From Ancylostoma caninum (Eukaryota > Nematoda > Chromadorea > Rhabditida > Ancylostomatidae): DNA of 64,000 bases. The notes beneath the pieces were generated by a model, which did no database searches, was not told the DNA's origin, and was given only the letters and a program-made list of their open reading frames with translations. Positions 12,907 to 23,640 of this stretch are shown here, one piece after another (the stretch's first letter is position 1; the number at the start of each line of letters is the position of its first letter). The stretch spans positions 1,035,183 to 1,099,182 of the forward strand of contig JBAJFG010000563.1 in assembly GCA_037903475.1 (NCBI GenBank), read 5' to 3'. The translations under genes were made by a program, and so were the position numbers.

Positions 12907-15134
12907 ATGTCATCGCTTGGTCAGTTTCTTCTTCTTGCCATGATTTCCTGCACCGTGGCTATTAGGTGCTACAAAGGTAAGACTGCTAATGGAACTTTTA
13001 TCCGCAAAATTATAAATATTCGTGTGAATAAGTCTCTCGAAAGATTTTGGCTGTTGGCCACCCCCACCACCCTTCGCGCACAAGAGAAAGTTTCAGGAGC
13101 AACTGAAGCCATTTACCCTTCAAGTTCCCCAAAATATATAGAGTTACCTATTTTACAGGGTACACCTATGACAAGGAGAAACCAAGCATGACTATGGACT
13201 GTCCAATGTCAAGATATTGCACGAAGTGAGCCATTTATCTTTGAAAAAAATGCAAGAGATCCTCAAACTTCTCAGATGAGCTGGCATAGATGTTCGTGCA
13301 CCTCAAATATTGGCACCGATGAGTAGGCAGCAGGATCCAATGCATGAATTTTCAAACGAAAGGCGCCTTTTTAAATAGATTGTTTGTTTCAGGACAGTTT
13401 CCAAACTGGGCAAGCAAGATATGAATACCTACTGGTGTGATGCCGGCATATGCAGCGTGAGTCGCGTGAAATTGTTTTCATCCAGAATAAGGCAGTGGCT
13501 GGAGGGTGGGCGTGGGAAAAAAGTGGGGTCTCCGCAGTTTTGGGGACACAGATGGAATATTAAATTAATAAAAATATGAATTATAATAATAAATAATTAA
13601 TAAAAATCATATTAAAAAAATAATAAAAACCATCAAAAATAAACTAATACGAGATTTTTATTTGTATTGTAAAGCAATTTAAAAAATTTGGCGACCCATT
13701 CTCGGTGGCCCCTCCCGCCCCCTCCCCCTCCGTCCGCCACTGGAATCAGGGTATCATTGACATGGAATAAGTCACATGCATTATGAATAAATAACATCAT
13801 TGTAATATGAGTTGTAGGTACAGGAAACCACAAACGGCCGTGCGCAGGGGCGGGACCGCGGCGAGGGACTCGAATTCTCTACTGGTGGTAGAAGGTTACA
13901 AGCAGGGCCAGATACTTAGCCTCTGTGCCTCTGCCCAAGAGAGCCGCGCCGTGGTCCCGCCCCTTGCACATGGCCCTTTGGAGTTTCCTGTACAATAATA
14001 ACTATGCAGAGGCTGGACTCTCGAATTTTTTTAGACTGGCTTTTTCTCGCAGCAGAGATGAGTCGTACGATATTGTTCTCTCACGCCCATAAACAAGCCT
14101 AAGAGCTATTAGGTTGTCGGAAAAGTTTCCCGCCACAATCTCCCTCTTCTCGCCAGTATTTTCGCACTTTTTCAGGAACTTTCTATCGAAATGTATACAA
14201 AGAATAGGCAATAGACTTTTCATACGAAATTTCCCTCCGTATTCCTTCACGGATATGGCCGAAAAAATCGCCAATGACTAGAAGCATGTTCGACTGCTCC
14301 TACTTTGAAAATTCAAAGTAGGAGCAGTCGAACATGCGGTAACGGAAGTGATGCGGCAAAAATATGCGTCATGAGATAGGAGCCTCCAATGGTACTCTTG
14401 TTATGTGTACTGTTGTTCAACTCTGAGCTTTTTTTCTATCGTAGATAATTTTGCAATGGCGTGCCCTAAAGGCAGCAGTCACGGAAATTCTCACTCTCGA
14501 AGGGAGTCGCTTACAGTGTAGCCGGCCCCTCCAATCACAACAGTAAGTTGAACACAGCGATTAGAGACCTACCTGCGAAGATACTGCCGCGGACACAACT
14601 GCCGACAGTGACAAAATTGGCTGCGTCACGCAATCCAAAGCCATCGACTGGGCGGGCGCGTGTGATCTAGCGCGTAGTGAAGTGGAATGCATACCATTTG
14701 CAGGGTTTCGTGGCGGGACCCATAACAGAACACTCCTCCGTGCTTTCAATGCACAGGAAACACCACCATCATTTCTTGTGTTTTCCGCGTGTTCCACGCT
14801 CGTTAGCGCTCATCGTTGTCGTTGAGTCCTCCGTATCTAAAAGCCTCGATATACTTCAAAATCTCAGAGATAAGAATTTTCGTGAGTGCTGCCTTTAACA
14901 TTCGTTTCAAATGGAAAAATGAACAACAAGCAGTTCTATAGAAAAAAATCTACAACTAATAGTTTAATTAGGAGCAGTTTCAAAAAAAAAACTAAGTTCC
15001 AGAAAGACGGCTGTACGAAGGGAATCAACGATGACGTTAACTGTTGCTGCAGCAAAGACCTCTGCAATACCTCATCGAGGACATACGCCTTTTTAGCAAT
15101 TCTACCAGTTGTTATGCTAAAAATTTTTCTTTAA
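12907..15134 (+). CDS. Secreted/GPI-anchored ET/Ly6-like cysteine-rich protein, 4 exons, 110 aa
   Basis: Exons are 12907-12976, 13159-13225, 13393-13456 and 15003-15134. Their phases (1, 0, 0) join without a stop to give 110 residues. Residues 1-19 form a signal peptide (MSSLGQFLLLAMISCTVA). The mature part starts RCYKG and carries cysteines in a three-finger/ET-module style, ending in the diagnostic CCCSKDLCN. A hydrophobic C-terminal tail (AFLAILPVVMLKIFL) fits a GPI-anchor signal, so the product is probably tethered at the cell surface. An in-frame ATG ten codons upstream (12877) is possible, but the chosen Met puts the signal peptide at the N-terminus. Introns 1 and 2 are 182 and 167 bp. 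Intron 3 is 1,546 bp and holds a TTAA-flanked repeat and a hairpin. AATAAA follows 15 nt after the stop. The ligand is unknown; ET/Ly6-like proteins are common and poorly characterised in nematodes. Confidence 0.85.
14109..14140. repeat. Solo mariner-type terminal repeat
   Basis: TTAGGTTGTCGGAAAAGTTT at 14109 resembles the left end of the mariner relic at 32337. No transposase or partner end was found nearby. It lies in intron 3 of the ET/Ly6-like gene. Confidence 0.35.
14284..14337. repeat. Near-perfect palindrome, 26-bp arms
   Basis: GCATGTTCGACTGCTCCTAC and the next 6 bases form a 26-base arm. The exact reverse complement follows after a 2-base spacer. It lies in intron 3 of the ET/Ly6-like gene. 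Confidence 0.95.
14467..14898. mobile_element. TTAA-flanked inverted-repeat element, copy 1
   Basis: The left end TAAAGGCAGCAGTCACGG and right end CGTGAGTGCTGCCTTTAA are inverted repeats of about 25 bp. The right flank is TTAA, the left CTAA. No coding capacity is seen. It lies inside intron 3 of the ET/Ly6-like gene. Confidence 0.65.
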
Positions 15135-15148
15135 CTAATTGATCATTT

Positions 15149-15154
15149 AATAAA
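15149..15154 (+). terminator. Poly(A) signal AATAAA of the ET/Ly6-like gene
   Basis: A canonical AATAAA hexamer lies 15 nt after the TAA stop at 15132-15134. This implies a very short 3' UTR. Confidence 0.6.
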
Positions 15155-15980
15155 TGTTACTCGTATCTGTAAGTGTCTTATTTTTGCATAACTGAAGGAA
15201 TACATGTATACGTCTCGTAAATTATTAAGTAATTGAAATAAGCATTTAATTTCATGTCGAATCTCACAAGATATATTGCGAATCACGGATAAACTTGCTA
15301 AGTCACTAGCAAATTCCAGGAAGACAGATTTCTGTGCTACACAACCATCTTGCCTTCCAAGTAAAACGGACTGTACTGAAAAAGAACGGTGTTTCCTTGG
15401 GGGTGTTTTCAAGCTCATTATCATTCGTATAGGTGAATTCATCTGTCTCATTTTCCTTTCACGCTCTTGCAGCAGTGGCTGCAACTTTAGCTACGGCCAA
15501 CATGCAAGTGTTTAACAGATTTTATGGAGTCGAACCCTACATACACATTAAAAGTTGTTTAGATTACTGCCATGTCTGAGATCAATGGGGAGCGCAAAAA
15601 CAAATCCTCACCGAACTGCGAAGTCGATGACAGCAGGAACATGCCTTCAAAGTTGGAGTTAAAATTATTTGGAGTTAAAGTTATCTGCAGTGGAAAGAGC
15701 CCTGAAGAAAGGTTCCAGCAAAGAAATTCTAGCCTGTTCCTTGAGCTTTAATGTTCGGTAGGAATGAGCATTGAATTTTGACAGGAGGTTCCGAGAATTA
15801 CTTAGGGAATTCAGGGAAAGTTTCAATAAGATAATCAGAAACCGCGCTTATAAAGAAGGTCCCAGATAACGTTCGCGATATTTAAACTTACTCAGGCAAC
15901 AACACCGTGCGACCCGACGGCCAAATTGGCCCGAGCGGACCACCCGAGCTACCAAATTTGAGGGCGTGGCCTGTTACTGG

Positions 15981-16110
15981 GCGACCCGAGAGAATTAAGT
16001 GAAGCATAGAGCGACCCGAGGGCATTGGATGAAATACCGAGCGAGCCGAGGGCATGATAGAAACCAACGGGTGAGCCGAGGGAATATTGAAAATTACCGG
16101 GCGACCCGAA
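15981..16110. repeat. 30-bp minisatellite, about 5 units
   Basis: GCGACCCGAG-type motifs start at 15981, 16011, 16041, 16071 and 16101, exactly 30 bp apart. The spacers between them are more variable (GGCATTGGATGAAATACCGA and relatives). A looser unit extends to 15909. Confidence 0.85.
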
Positions 16111-16898
16111 GACAAAGTTGGCGGAATTTAAGGCATTTAAAGAAAGCATCTGCAAATTGCATAAGAGAAGAGATTTTCATGCTAGCAAGCAGCTATTCTT
16201 GTGGTTCCAAAGAGTGGTTACTGGGAGACTAGTCAAGTTTTTTGAATGAGTCCTAACAATGAGTCCACACTAACAAAATCACTGGTTGCTTATTGAATTT
16301 GAACAGGGATTATGCTTATTGTGATATGAGCTTGTGAAATCCTAAGAAAAAATCAAGAAAGAATGGAATTGATCCCGTAGTGTTCAGTGGTCCGGAAACG
16401 CTCCCTGTACAGCAACTTGCTCTTCTTGGTCTTATGATTGTGTGCACTTCCGTATGTTTCACTGCCGTCACCGTTCTCATTTTTGATTGATCTTATGGTG
16501 TAGGATGGTGAGCAAATCAGGGCCACTGATATCTCGTAAACACACATTTGGCTAAGGAGAAGAAGCAATGAACAAAAAATTAAGAATGCCAACGACATGG
16601 ATCAATTGCTCTAAAATTTCTTACTGTGGAGGGCCCCGCGTTCACAATGGATAGCGTTCACGCTATTTGAACTTATATGACTCTAGCAAACATAAACTTT
16701 TCTGGTATCTTATAGCGCAGAGTTAGTGGTATTCAACATGACCGCCGTTCGCACTAGCACATCGTCTGCAACGCTGTAAGGGTGATACATGGGCATTCAC
16801 AGTGATCTCTACGAGAATGAGCCAGTGGCAATCACAATCCTTTCGTGGCACCGCGTGCCTGTGGTTTTGCAGTATATATCACGTCTTTCTGATTTCCC

Positions 16899-17612
16899 TT
16901 AAAGGCAGCACCCACGGAAATTTTCAACTCCAAGATTTCAAGATAACCTTGGGTTTTCGACCATGAAGAACACGAATATGATGGTCAATTCCACTCGAAA
17001 GTCACAGGAAAACAATTTTCGGATACTTTGAATTTGCTGCGATTGAACAAAACGATCGAGTTGTCAGGCATGGGGTAGGGCAAAAAGTTGATAACACTGA
17101 CTTGATCGCCACGTATTTCCTCAACGGATTTGGATATTTTCGTGGTTTTGCAGCATATTCAAGTCAGAAAAAAAACAAGTACAAGTGGGAAAGAATGGAA
17201 AAGAAATAGTACAAGCACGCAAAATAGGAAGAAATGGTTGCTATGGAAAGATAAAATGGAAAACAGCTGGTGAAAAGTAAGATTGGAATGCAAACAGACA
17301 GCTGCAGCTAAAGTAGTGTAAGAATGATAAGGAAAAGTCCGCGAAACAAAATTTTTTTCGAAGAAAAACTGAGCGATTATATGTGAAAACAGCTGATTCG
17401 TTCCAATGTCGCCCCACGGCTATTCCTGCGCAGCAGGTCAACTCGTACCAGCGGGCTGGGTTCGAACTGTTGAACTGATGTTATACTTGTGATATCTCAT
17501 GAAATGAGATGTCTCTGACAGCACTTCCATCACAGAATTGTTGCGGCAATGCCTGAGGTTCGACAACGCTCAAAAATTCGAAGGTGAAGATTATCGTGGG
17601 TTTTGCCTTTAA
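16899..17612. mobile_element. TTAA-flanked inverted-repeat element, copy 2
   Basis: TTAAAGGCAGCACCCACGG at the left pairs with CGTGGGTTTTGCCTTTAA at the right, and both ends carry TTAA. The interior is non-coding. Part of its left interior aligns with sequence at 42345-42476. Confidence 0.65.
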
Positions 17613-17810
17613 CTAGAAATCTAGCGGAGTGAAATCGGGAGATCTGTGTGGGTAATCCGCACCTACGTATTTCACCATCCGCTACTCCATCTCCAAGCAA
17701 AAGCTAATAGAGTAGTCGCTCTGCCACGTTCGAGTGTTATTGAACAGTAGCAAAATGAAAAGCTAGTTGTCAATCACCTTTCCAAGGTATGCAGTGATGA
17801 CGTCATACTA

Positions 17811-18690
17811 GAGGGTGCGTCATAAATATTGACACACTGAAATTATACTGTAAAAGGGACAACAACAAAAACCTGGAATACCCCCACATATGCATTTCCA
17901 AAATGAAGGTCATGTGTTCGCCAATACAAAAAAATCCTACTCTTGTTCGGAGCGCTCTCTGTTCTCTTGAAAGCAGCCGCGAAGGTGCAAGGAGAGAATA
18001 TTGCCGATGCGCCGTGACTGTAGTTCGTCCATTTTTGTCCCATGTTATAAAGATGTTAACCTTCAGGAATACGATACTTTCAGGAAAAATAGGGCAGGTC
18101 CTGCTCTCCAAGTATCACATGAAGACCACTCCTTGTTTGCAAATCTTGTCGCGTTCTCGCCAAGGAAATGCATTTACAGAAAAATTTTTCCCTTCCTTGT
18201 TTCTCATGTAAGCAATCTTCTGAGGACACATTTTCTCGCTTGTCTTAGTTCTGATCACAAGTTGGATTCATAGGTACTTAGACAGAGCTTGGCTCTTGTG
18301 CAAGAGGCGAAAGCGGTACTGGTTCAGTTCCAAAAATCTATTTGAAGGACTCCGATCTGACAGAGGACTAGCTTCCCTGTGGGCCGAATTTCAAGATGCT
18401 GATGACTCCATATGGATATGTTAGAGAGCAAGAGCTGCGCTATCATCCACAAAAATACCAGGCTTCCAAAGGGTGATCTATTCAAGATAAAGAACAAGGT
18501 CGACCTGAGTTCGTTGCGGCGCACAGGCTACGCGCTCCCTCGTCGTCTTCGTGACTGTTACAGCAAGAAAGGAGCCTGCTGCGACCAACCGTGCATTTAT
18601 TCTGGTCGCAAATACATGAGCTTTATTGTTTCCGCATCTTTGATTTTATACAGACTCATTTGGGTGCGTCAATAATTCTGACGCACCCTG
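17811..18690 (+). mobile_element. Tc1-like element remnant with terminal inverted repeats
   Basis: The 880-bp segment starts GAGGGTGCGTCA and ends TGACGCACCCTG, flanked by TA on both sides. Inside, near 18390-18600, fragments in shifting frames resemble a Tc1-like transposase C-terminus: MLMTPYGYVREQEL corresponds to the NPLDYxxWGYxE block and LRRTGYALPRRLRDCYSKKG to the terminal helix. The coding region is decayed. Confidence 0.65.
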
Positions 18691-19188
18691 TAGTTTGTAA
18701 GCTTTTTCAAACGAAAACTTGCAAACTAGTATGTCGAAGGCTTGTTTGCAAGTTGTTTTTGGGAAATCCTTGTTTGCAAGTTGCTCCGGGGCTATGAGTA
18801 GAATTGAATACATCTCCTGACGAAAACCATAGCAATTGTGATTCATGGGGCACATGTCGCGTTACAGGGTAAACGGTTCAGCCCTGTAAGCGGAGAGCGT
18901 TCCAGTAATTTTTAAGTATAACCCAGAAGTGTGTCTAGTGTTCTTGCACCAAAAAACGACTGAATCTAAAATTCAAATTCTCAGCTGCACTTGCTTTTGT
19001 CTCGACTATTCAAAAACTTTGCTTATTTTACTGATGAATATTTACGTTTTCTCAGAAGCATTGCTCGAAACTTTGAAAACAGTTCGAACAGATCAACCAA
19101 AAAATTGATCCCATTAGCTAAAAATCATTCGAGACACATCTTCTCTGTTCAAAAACAGCCTTGGTTGACGATCCCGCGTGATTATACA

Positions 19189-19370
19189 TACAGTCCTTGT
19201 CGAAAAGATAGACGGATTCCGTGATTGCGGAAACGCGGTGGGACCTGAACGATGGATGCGGAGAGAGCATGCTCCAAAAAGGAGGGTCCAGTAGGTCCCA
19301 ACGCGATTCCGCGACCGCGACTATATGAAACCGCACGCGCAATCCGTCTATCTTTTCGACAAGGACTGTA
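19189..19370. mobile_element. 178-bp MITE with perfect 28-bp inverted repeats and TA duplication
   Basis: CAGTCCTTGTCGAAAAGATA at 19191 continues to GACGGATT and is repeated exactly in reverse complement, ending AAGGACTG at 19368. TA flanks both sides. A CAGT terminus with TA target site is the Tc1-like signature. It has no coding capacity, so it depends on transposase from elsewhere. Confidence 0.85.
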
Positions 19371-19679
19371 CATCGTGATCGCCTGGCTGAGTGTCCTTGG
19401 TGCATTTACACACATCACGCATTTGAGTCAACGCGTCAAAATTACTTTAACGCGCTGTGCTTACCGGAGTGAAGCTCTTATCTTTTCGCCGCGTTGGCTG
19501 TCCCACATGGAAAATCCTCTGCAAACGTGCTTCGCCAACGCATGAGTGACACACCCGTCTTGGGTAAATCGCCTTCAACAACCAATCCTAGACAGTTCTG
19601 GACGGGGTCTCGGTCGCGCATAGGTTTACACTAAAAGGTGGAGTATAACTGCCACAATCAAAAAGCTTCGGACGTTTAC

Positions 19680-20083
19680 ATGTACCTTTTCAGAAAGCCC
19701 GACAAGCAAAGTCTTCTCCAAAACGGCGAGTCGGGTTCTGTAAACGTCAATGAACCGACGGCGAGAAGTCCAACAGAGCATCGTGTTCCTCTCTTGGAGG
19801 ACCAAACACAACAGGAAAGTGTTAAGGAAAGTGACACCTCTCCAGAAATTCGTCAGGAGGTTACGAAATCGTCAAGACGTTTAGAAGTGAGCATAATTGT
19901 GTGATAACCGTGAGTTCTAGATGAACTGTGGCGTTCCAGATGTGCATCCTGCAGCTGGCATTGCTCTTGTTTTCGGTGATGTTCATGATCTGCTTGTTGG
20001 CAACGTTAATAGGAGCCCTACATTTACTCGATCATCTCACGATATTCAAACAGTTCAACTCGTTTACCTGCGTTGTAAAGTAG
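19680..20083 (+). CDS. Probable small single-pass membrane protein, 2 exons, 116 aa
   Basis: I do not recognise a family. Exon 1 is 19680-19886 with donor GAA/GTGAGC. Exon 2 is 19940-20083 with acceptor GTTCCAG, and the phase is 0. The N-terminal 69 residues are hydrophilic (rich in Ser, Glu, Gln, Arg, with a PLLEDQ stretch). Exon 2 then supplies one long hydrophobic segment (ALLLFSVMFMICLLATLIG, about residues 75-95) and a 20-residue tail. The layout suggests a membrane protein with a soluble N-terminal domain. The start is uncertain: a TTTTCAG acceptor ends at 19693, so exon 1 could begin at 19694 with further exons upstream. Upstream sequence is filled by a 178-bp inverted-repeat element, and I see no convincing earlier exon. 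Splice quality and the gain of a clean transmembrane segment are the evidence; no homology is claimed. Confidence 0.45.
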
Positions 20084-20326
20084 ATGTTGTGCTAGATATT
20101 ACAAAGAATTTGTTCACTGCAGTCGTCAAATAATATTCTTAACAAGGCCAAATTTAGATAGAAATGAGAGGTGGAATCTGTGCTTAAAAATCATTTTCTT
20201 TATTAATTGTATTCCTAGCAGAATTTGTATAATTACCATTGTTGTACGCTTATTACTTGCATTGACTTAAGTAGCATTATTTATTCGCCAATAAACTATG
20301 CACTTTTGTTCTACAATTCTGATTAC

Positions 20327-20522
20327 AGTGGACGTCAATGACAGTGGCCCATTCGCGGCCTCGTGAGGCACGCCGCGCAACCGCGCCGCGCGCACTGGGA
20401 TCGGTGTCGTCTGCCGTCGGGATGCTATTCCTAGGTGCTTTTCTTCCCGATTCGGTCAAAATCCCTAAAACAGGTAGAGAAGCAGCTAGAAATAGCATAA
20501 CAGTAGCAAAAAGACTAGCTCT
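20327..20522 (+). repeat. GC-rich dispersed repeat, copy 2
   Basis: It begins ACAGTGGACGTCAATGACAG and aligns over about 190 bp with 408-600. Related starts occur at 53281 (ACAGTGGCCGTCGATGG) and, inverted, at 36825-36848. Confidence 0.5.
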
Positions 20523-20792
20523 AATACCTGTACTACTCGATAGGGCTAAGGACTGGAACATAATCTAGCATTTTGTGAAACTCATCGGTAAAACTGTGAT
20601 TATATCAATTTAGAATGAGATTCCACTTGTGAACCCCTCTCTGATAGTGCTTAGAAAAGAGAAGAGTAGAGAATGTCTGACCTCAAATCTCAATCTCACC
20701 TAAAAATAATTTTTCTCAAAGAAATTATTGCACAAGATTTAGCCCCTTCCTGCACCAGTGCCGTATGTGTGGGAACAAAACCTTAAAAAATT

Positions 20793-21030
20793 TTAATTAT
20801 CTAGCTCTACTCTGGAAAAAGTTATGCGCAGAGAAACTATTTCTTGCAATACTTCAATTCTAATAATATGCACCTTTTTCACTTTCATCTTGGAGTTAGC
20901 GATTAATAGTCCGTGGATAGCAGTAAATATTTTCCCGATTTGTTCCTTTGAGACCCACTTCGCGATAAGGACATTCACCTCCATCCAATTTTCATCACTT
21001 TGTACCAGACCACTGCTGCACTCGTAGGTG
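20793..21030 (-). pseudogene. Protein-like minus-strand frame, unidentified
   Basis: The frame reads DENWMEVNVLIAKWVSKEQ and KIFTAIHGLLIANSKMKVKK before a stop at 20793. Its composition is protein-like and free of low complexity, but no start, splice sites or family are evident. It could be a relic of a mobile element or an isolated exon. Confidence 0.25.
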
Positions 21031-23542
21031 GTTATTTCGCTGTTTGGTTCAACAGCTCCCGTTCTCGCATCGAAGGATGACTTCAGCGAATCACAGTTAT
21101 CTTATTGTTGGTGATTTAAACTATCTGCTGGCCGAGAATTCCAAATAGGTTCATTCGCATACCCATTCTGGTAACTGAGACATGTTGAGCAACAACGTCT
21201 TCGCCCAACCCCGAATCCACCGCTCAACCCCCGAATTTGACTTCATTAATGAGGCAATTACTTGAATTTTTTTCTCACAAGTGAGATAAGCTATAGGAAC
21301 AGACGCTAATGAATAATAACTTTGCAGAGATTACAGAGAATGATGATCAACCTGTGCAGAAAATGCGGCAAAAGCCATAGCCAGATGCAGCTGCTATGAG
21401 AAAAGCACCCAAAACGAACCAATTAACGAAATTCATGAAAGATGCGCGCGATGCGTTAGCCCGCCGGAACGTGGTTCCTTCGTGATTTCCTCAAAATAAA
21501 AATGTTCAAATCCTCCTGGAACAGGTGAAATGCACCAAGTTGATGGAATGTCTCATGAATTCTCAATTATTATTCCGATAATAAAGTCCAAAGCTTCAAG
21601 GCTTACCAAAAACTCAGAGACTTTACTTTGGAAGAGTGAGGATGTTATAGGAGGAAGATTGAGAAGTGATCGAGTGAAACATCAAGCCACCCGTCTACAT
21701 ACCTCTCCCACCACCAACCCTCCATTACGGCCCCCTCCCCTTACCAGCCCCCTCCCATACGACCCCCCCCCCCCTCAAGAGATGTTCCCATTGGACACTC
21801 GGCCCTGATTGGAGATTTCCAAGTGTCAACCTAACAGCTAAGAAAACCCGGGCATTTCATACTTTGAAACCTGATGCTTTCTGATTTTGATAAGTGTCTC
21901 GTTTATTGGTCTCGGTCGCAGTCATAAGGTAATCCACTCATCGCTAATTAGTTTGCCCGACTCAAAGGGTAACTCATTTCTCTCATAGATTAGATTTTGG
22001 ACTAGTCCTGGCTCATTTTATAGTTTTATCATCCTATTCAGAGTACTATTTAGTATCCTCTGTGTAGAATACATCTTGAACTCTGATGAACGTACTTGTT
22101 CAAGTCCATATCCCATGATATTACTCCCGTTTTTGTTACATGAAAAACGAGCATAAAAATGCCTAAGAACAAGGACGCTTACCATTCTTCGCCTTGACAA
22201 AAACGTAATCCGGCGCTGATGGCCAGGTGATAATTAAGAACTAATAAGGTCAGCTTATAAAAGAAGTAAGTGGTCCAAAATTACGGAGACAAAGGTGCGA
22301 TGCGCATTTTACGACTTATCTCGAGTTTTGGCAGTTTTTTTTCACTACAACTTTAAGGAACGGCTAGTGCGTCACTCAAGCTTAGTTCTACCAAAAAATG
22401 TAATGTTAGGATTTGCTTCCTAGTTTTTTTTTTGACTCCTCTTGTTACCTTTCGGTGATCCCGTACGGTTACACGGCCTCTGTGGGCGGGGTCTGCGTTA
22501 TGCTCCTCAGCTGATTTCTCTCATCAAGGCCAAAGGAGTATAAGTTTAAGTTTTCTCATTGTTTGAATGACGAGGATACTGTTGTTGTGGCTGTCCTCAA
22601 TACTGTGTCCCATAATACTGGTGTACGTTTATCATCTCACTTGTTTGCACTGACATTTCGTACCGTATTTCTTAAAGCGCTGGTTCCTCACCTGGATTAC
22701 TGTCCCGTGCTTGGACATCTCTCCAAACTCTTTTTTTTATTTTGGAAATGTAAAACGTATTTGTGTCCAATGCTTATACGGAATGAAGAGGATCTCATTC
22801 GAAGCAAAGGATTTCTTCTCAAATAACTTTTTTCCTATCAGCCTACCCTCAACGTATCAGGCCAATGAGATCCTATAGTTTACTCGCTAATACTAACACG
22901 TATAGTAATGAACATAGTACTTATTCATTTATCTATTTAAGTATTCAATACACTTGAGCGTGTGATGTGAACAAGTAAAACTGCGAAAAAAGAAGGCAGT
23001 GGTGAAAATTCCGCTCCATCCCGTGATTATTTTTGTTTATGGTCTCATTTATTTATTTATTTATTCGTAGTTATCGGCAACAATGCATTCATACACGACA
23101 AGAAAACAGGTTAATATGTAGAAAAACAGCTATAATGTATGCTATATAATAGAATATAATAAATACAACCCACCACGTATTGATAGTATGTAATTCTTCG
23201 CAAATGCCGGTTCATGTAGAGCGAGTTTGCTCCTTATATTTCAAGAATCAGAGATCATAAGGGATTTCGTGACTTTCACATAGACGGCGCCAAAACGAAT
23301 CTTCCCTCCATTTTATTAAATACAGTGCCCAAACAACTCTGTGGGAAGACTCTCACGTGAGGTACGCAGCATTTCCACGTTTTGCTGCAGCAAAATAAAC
23401 AACCGTCTGTCTTACGTAGACTCCAGCATCTTGAGTCACAGCGGCCACGAGAACCAGTCCCCATTCCAAATTCGGGAGGTAATGGTAATCGACCAAGCGA
23501 TTTGCGTCGTATTTTTGAGAATTTGGTTCCTACATTGATCTG

Positions 23543-23640
23543 ATAAAGTGATAGAGCACTTGTACTTTGAATAAGATGTGAATGCTATGCTATAAAGTGA
23601 CAGAGCACTTGCACTTTGAATAAGATGTAAATGCTATGAA
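23543..23640. repeat. Tandem duplication of 49 bp
   Basis: ATAAAGTGATAGAGCACTTG at 23543 recurs at 23592 with two substitutions, and the rest of the 49-bp unit also matches. Confidence 0.85.

Noticed and set aside
15143..15515. Overlapping frames of 113 and 79 codons downstream of the ET/Ly6-like gene
   Set aside because: There is no signal peptide, splice signal or recognisable family. The two frames overlap on opposite strands.
18412..18675. Possible secreted cysteine-rich or insulin-like peptide (CYSKKGACCDQPC)
   Set aside because: The CCxxxC spacing is suggestive, but the segment sits inside a TA-flanked inverted-repeat element. LRRTGYALPRRLRDCYSKKG aligns with the end of Tc1-like transposases.
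22563..22826. Reverse transcriptase fragment (ALVPHLDYC)
   Set aside because: A single short resemblance to the end of LINE polymerases, with no catalytic YxDD motif nearby.
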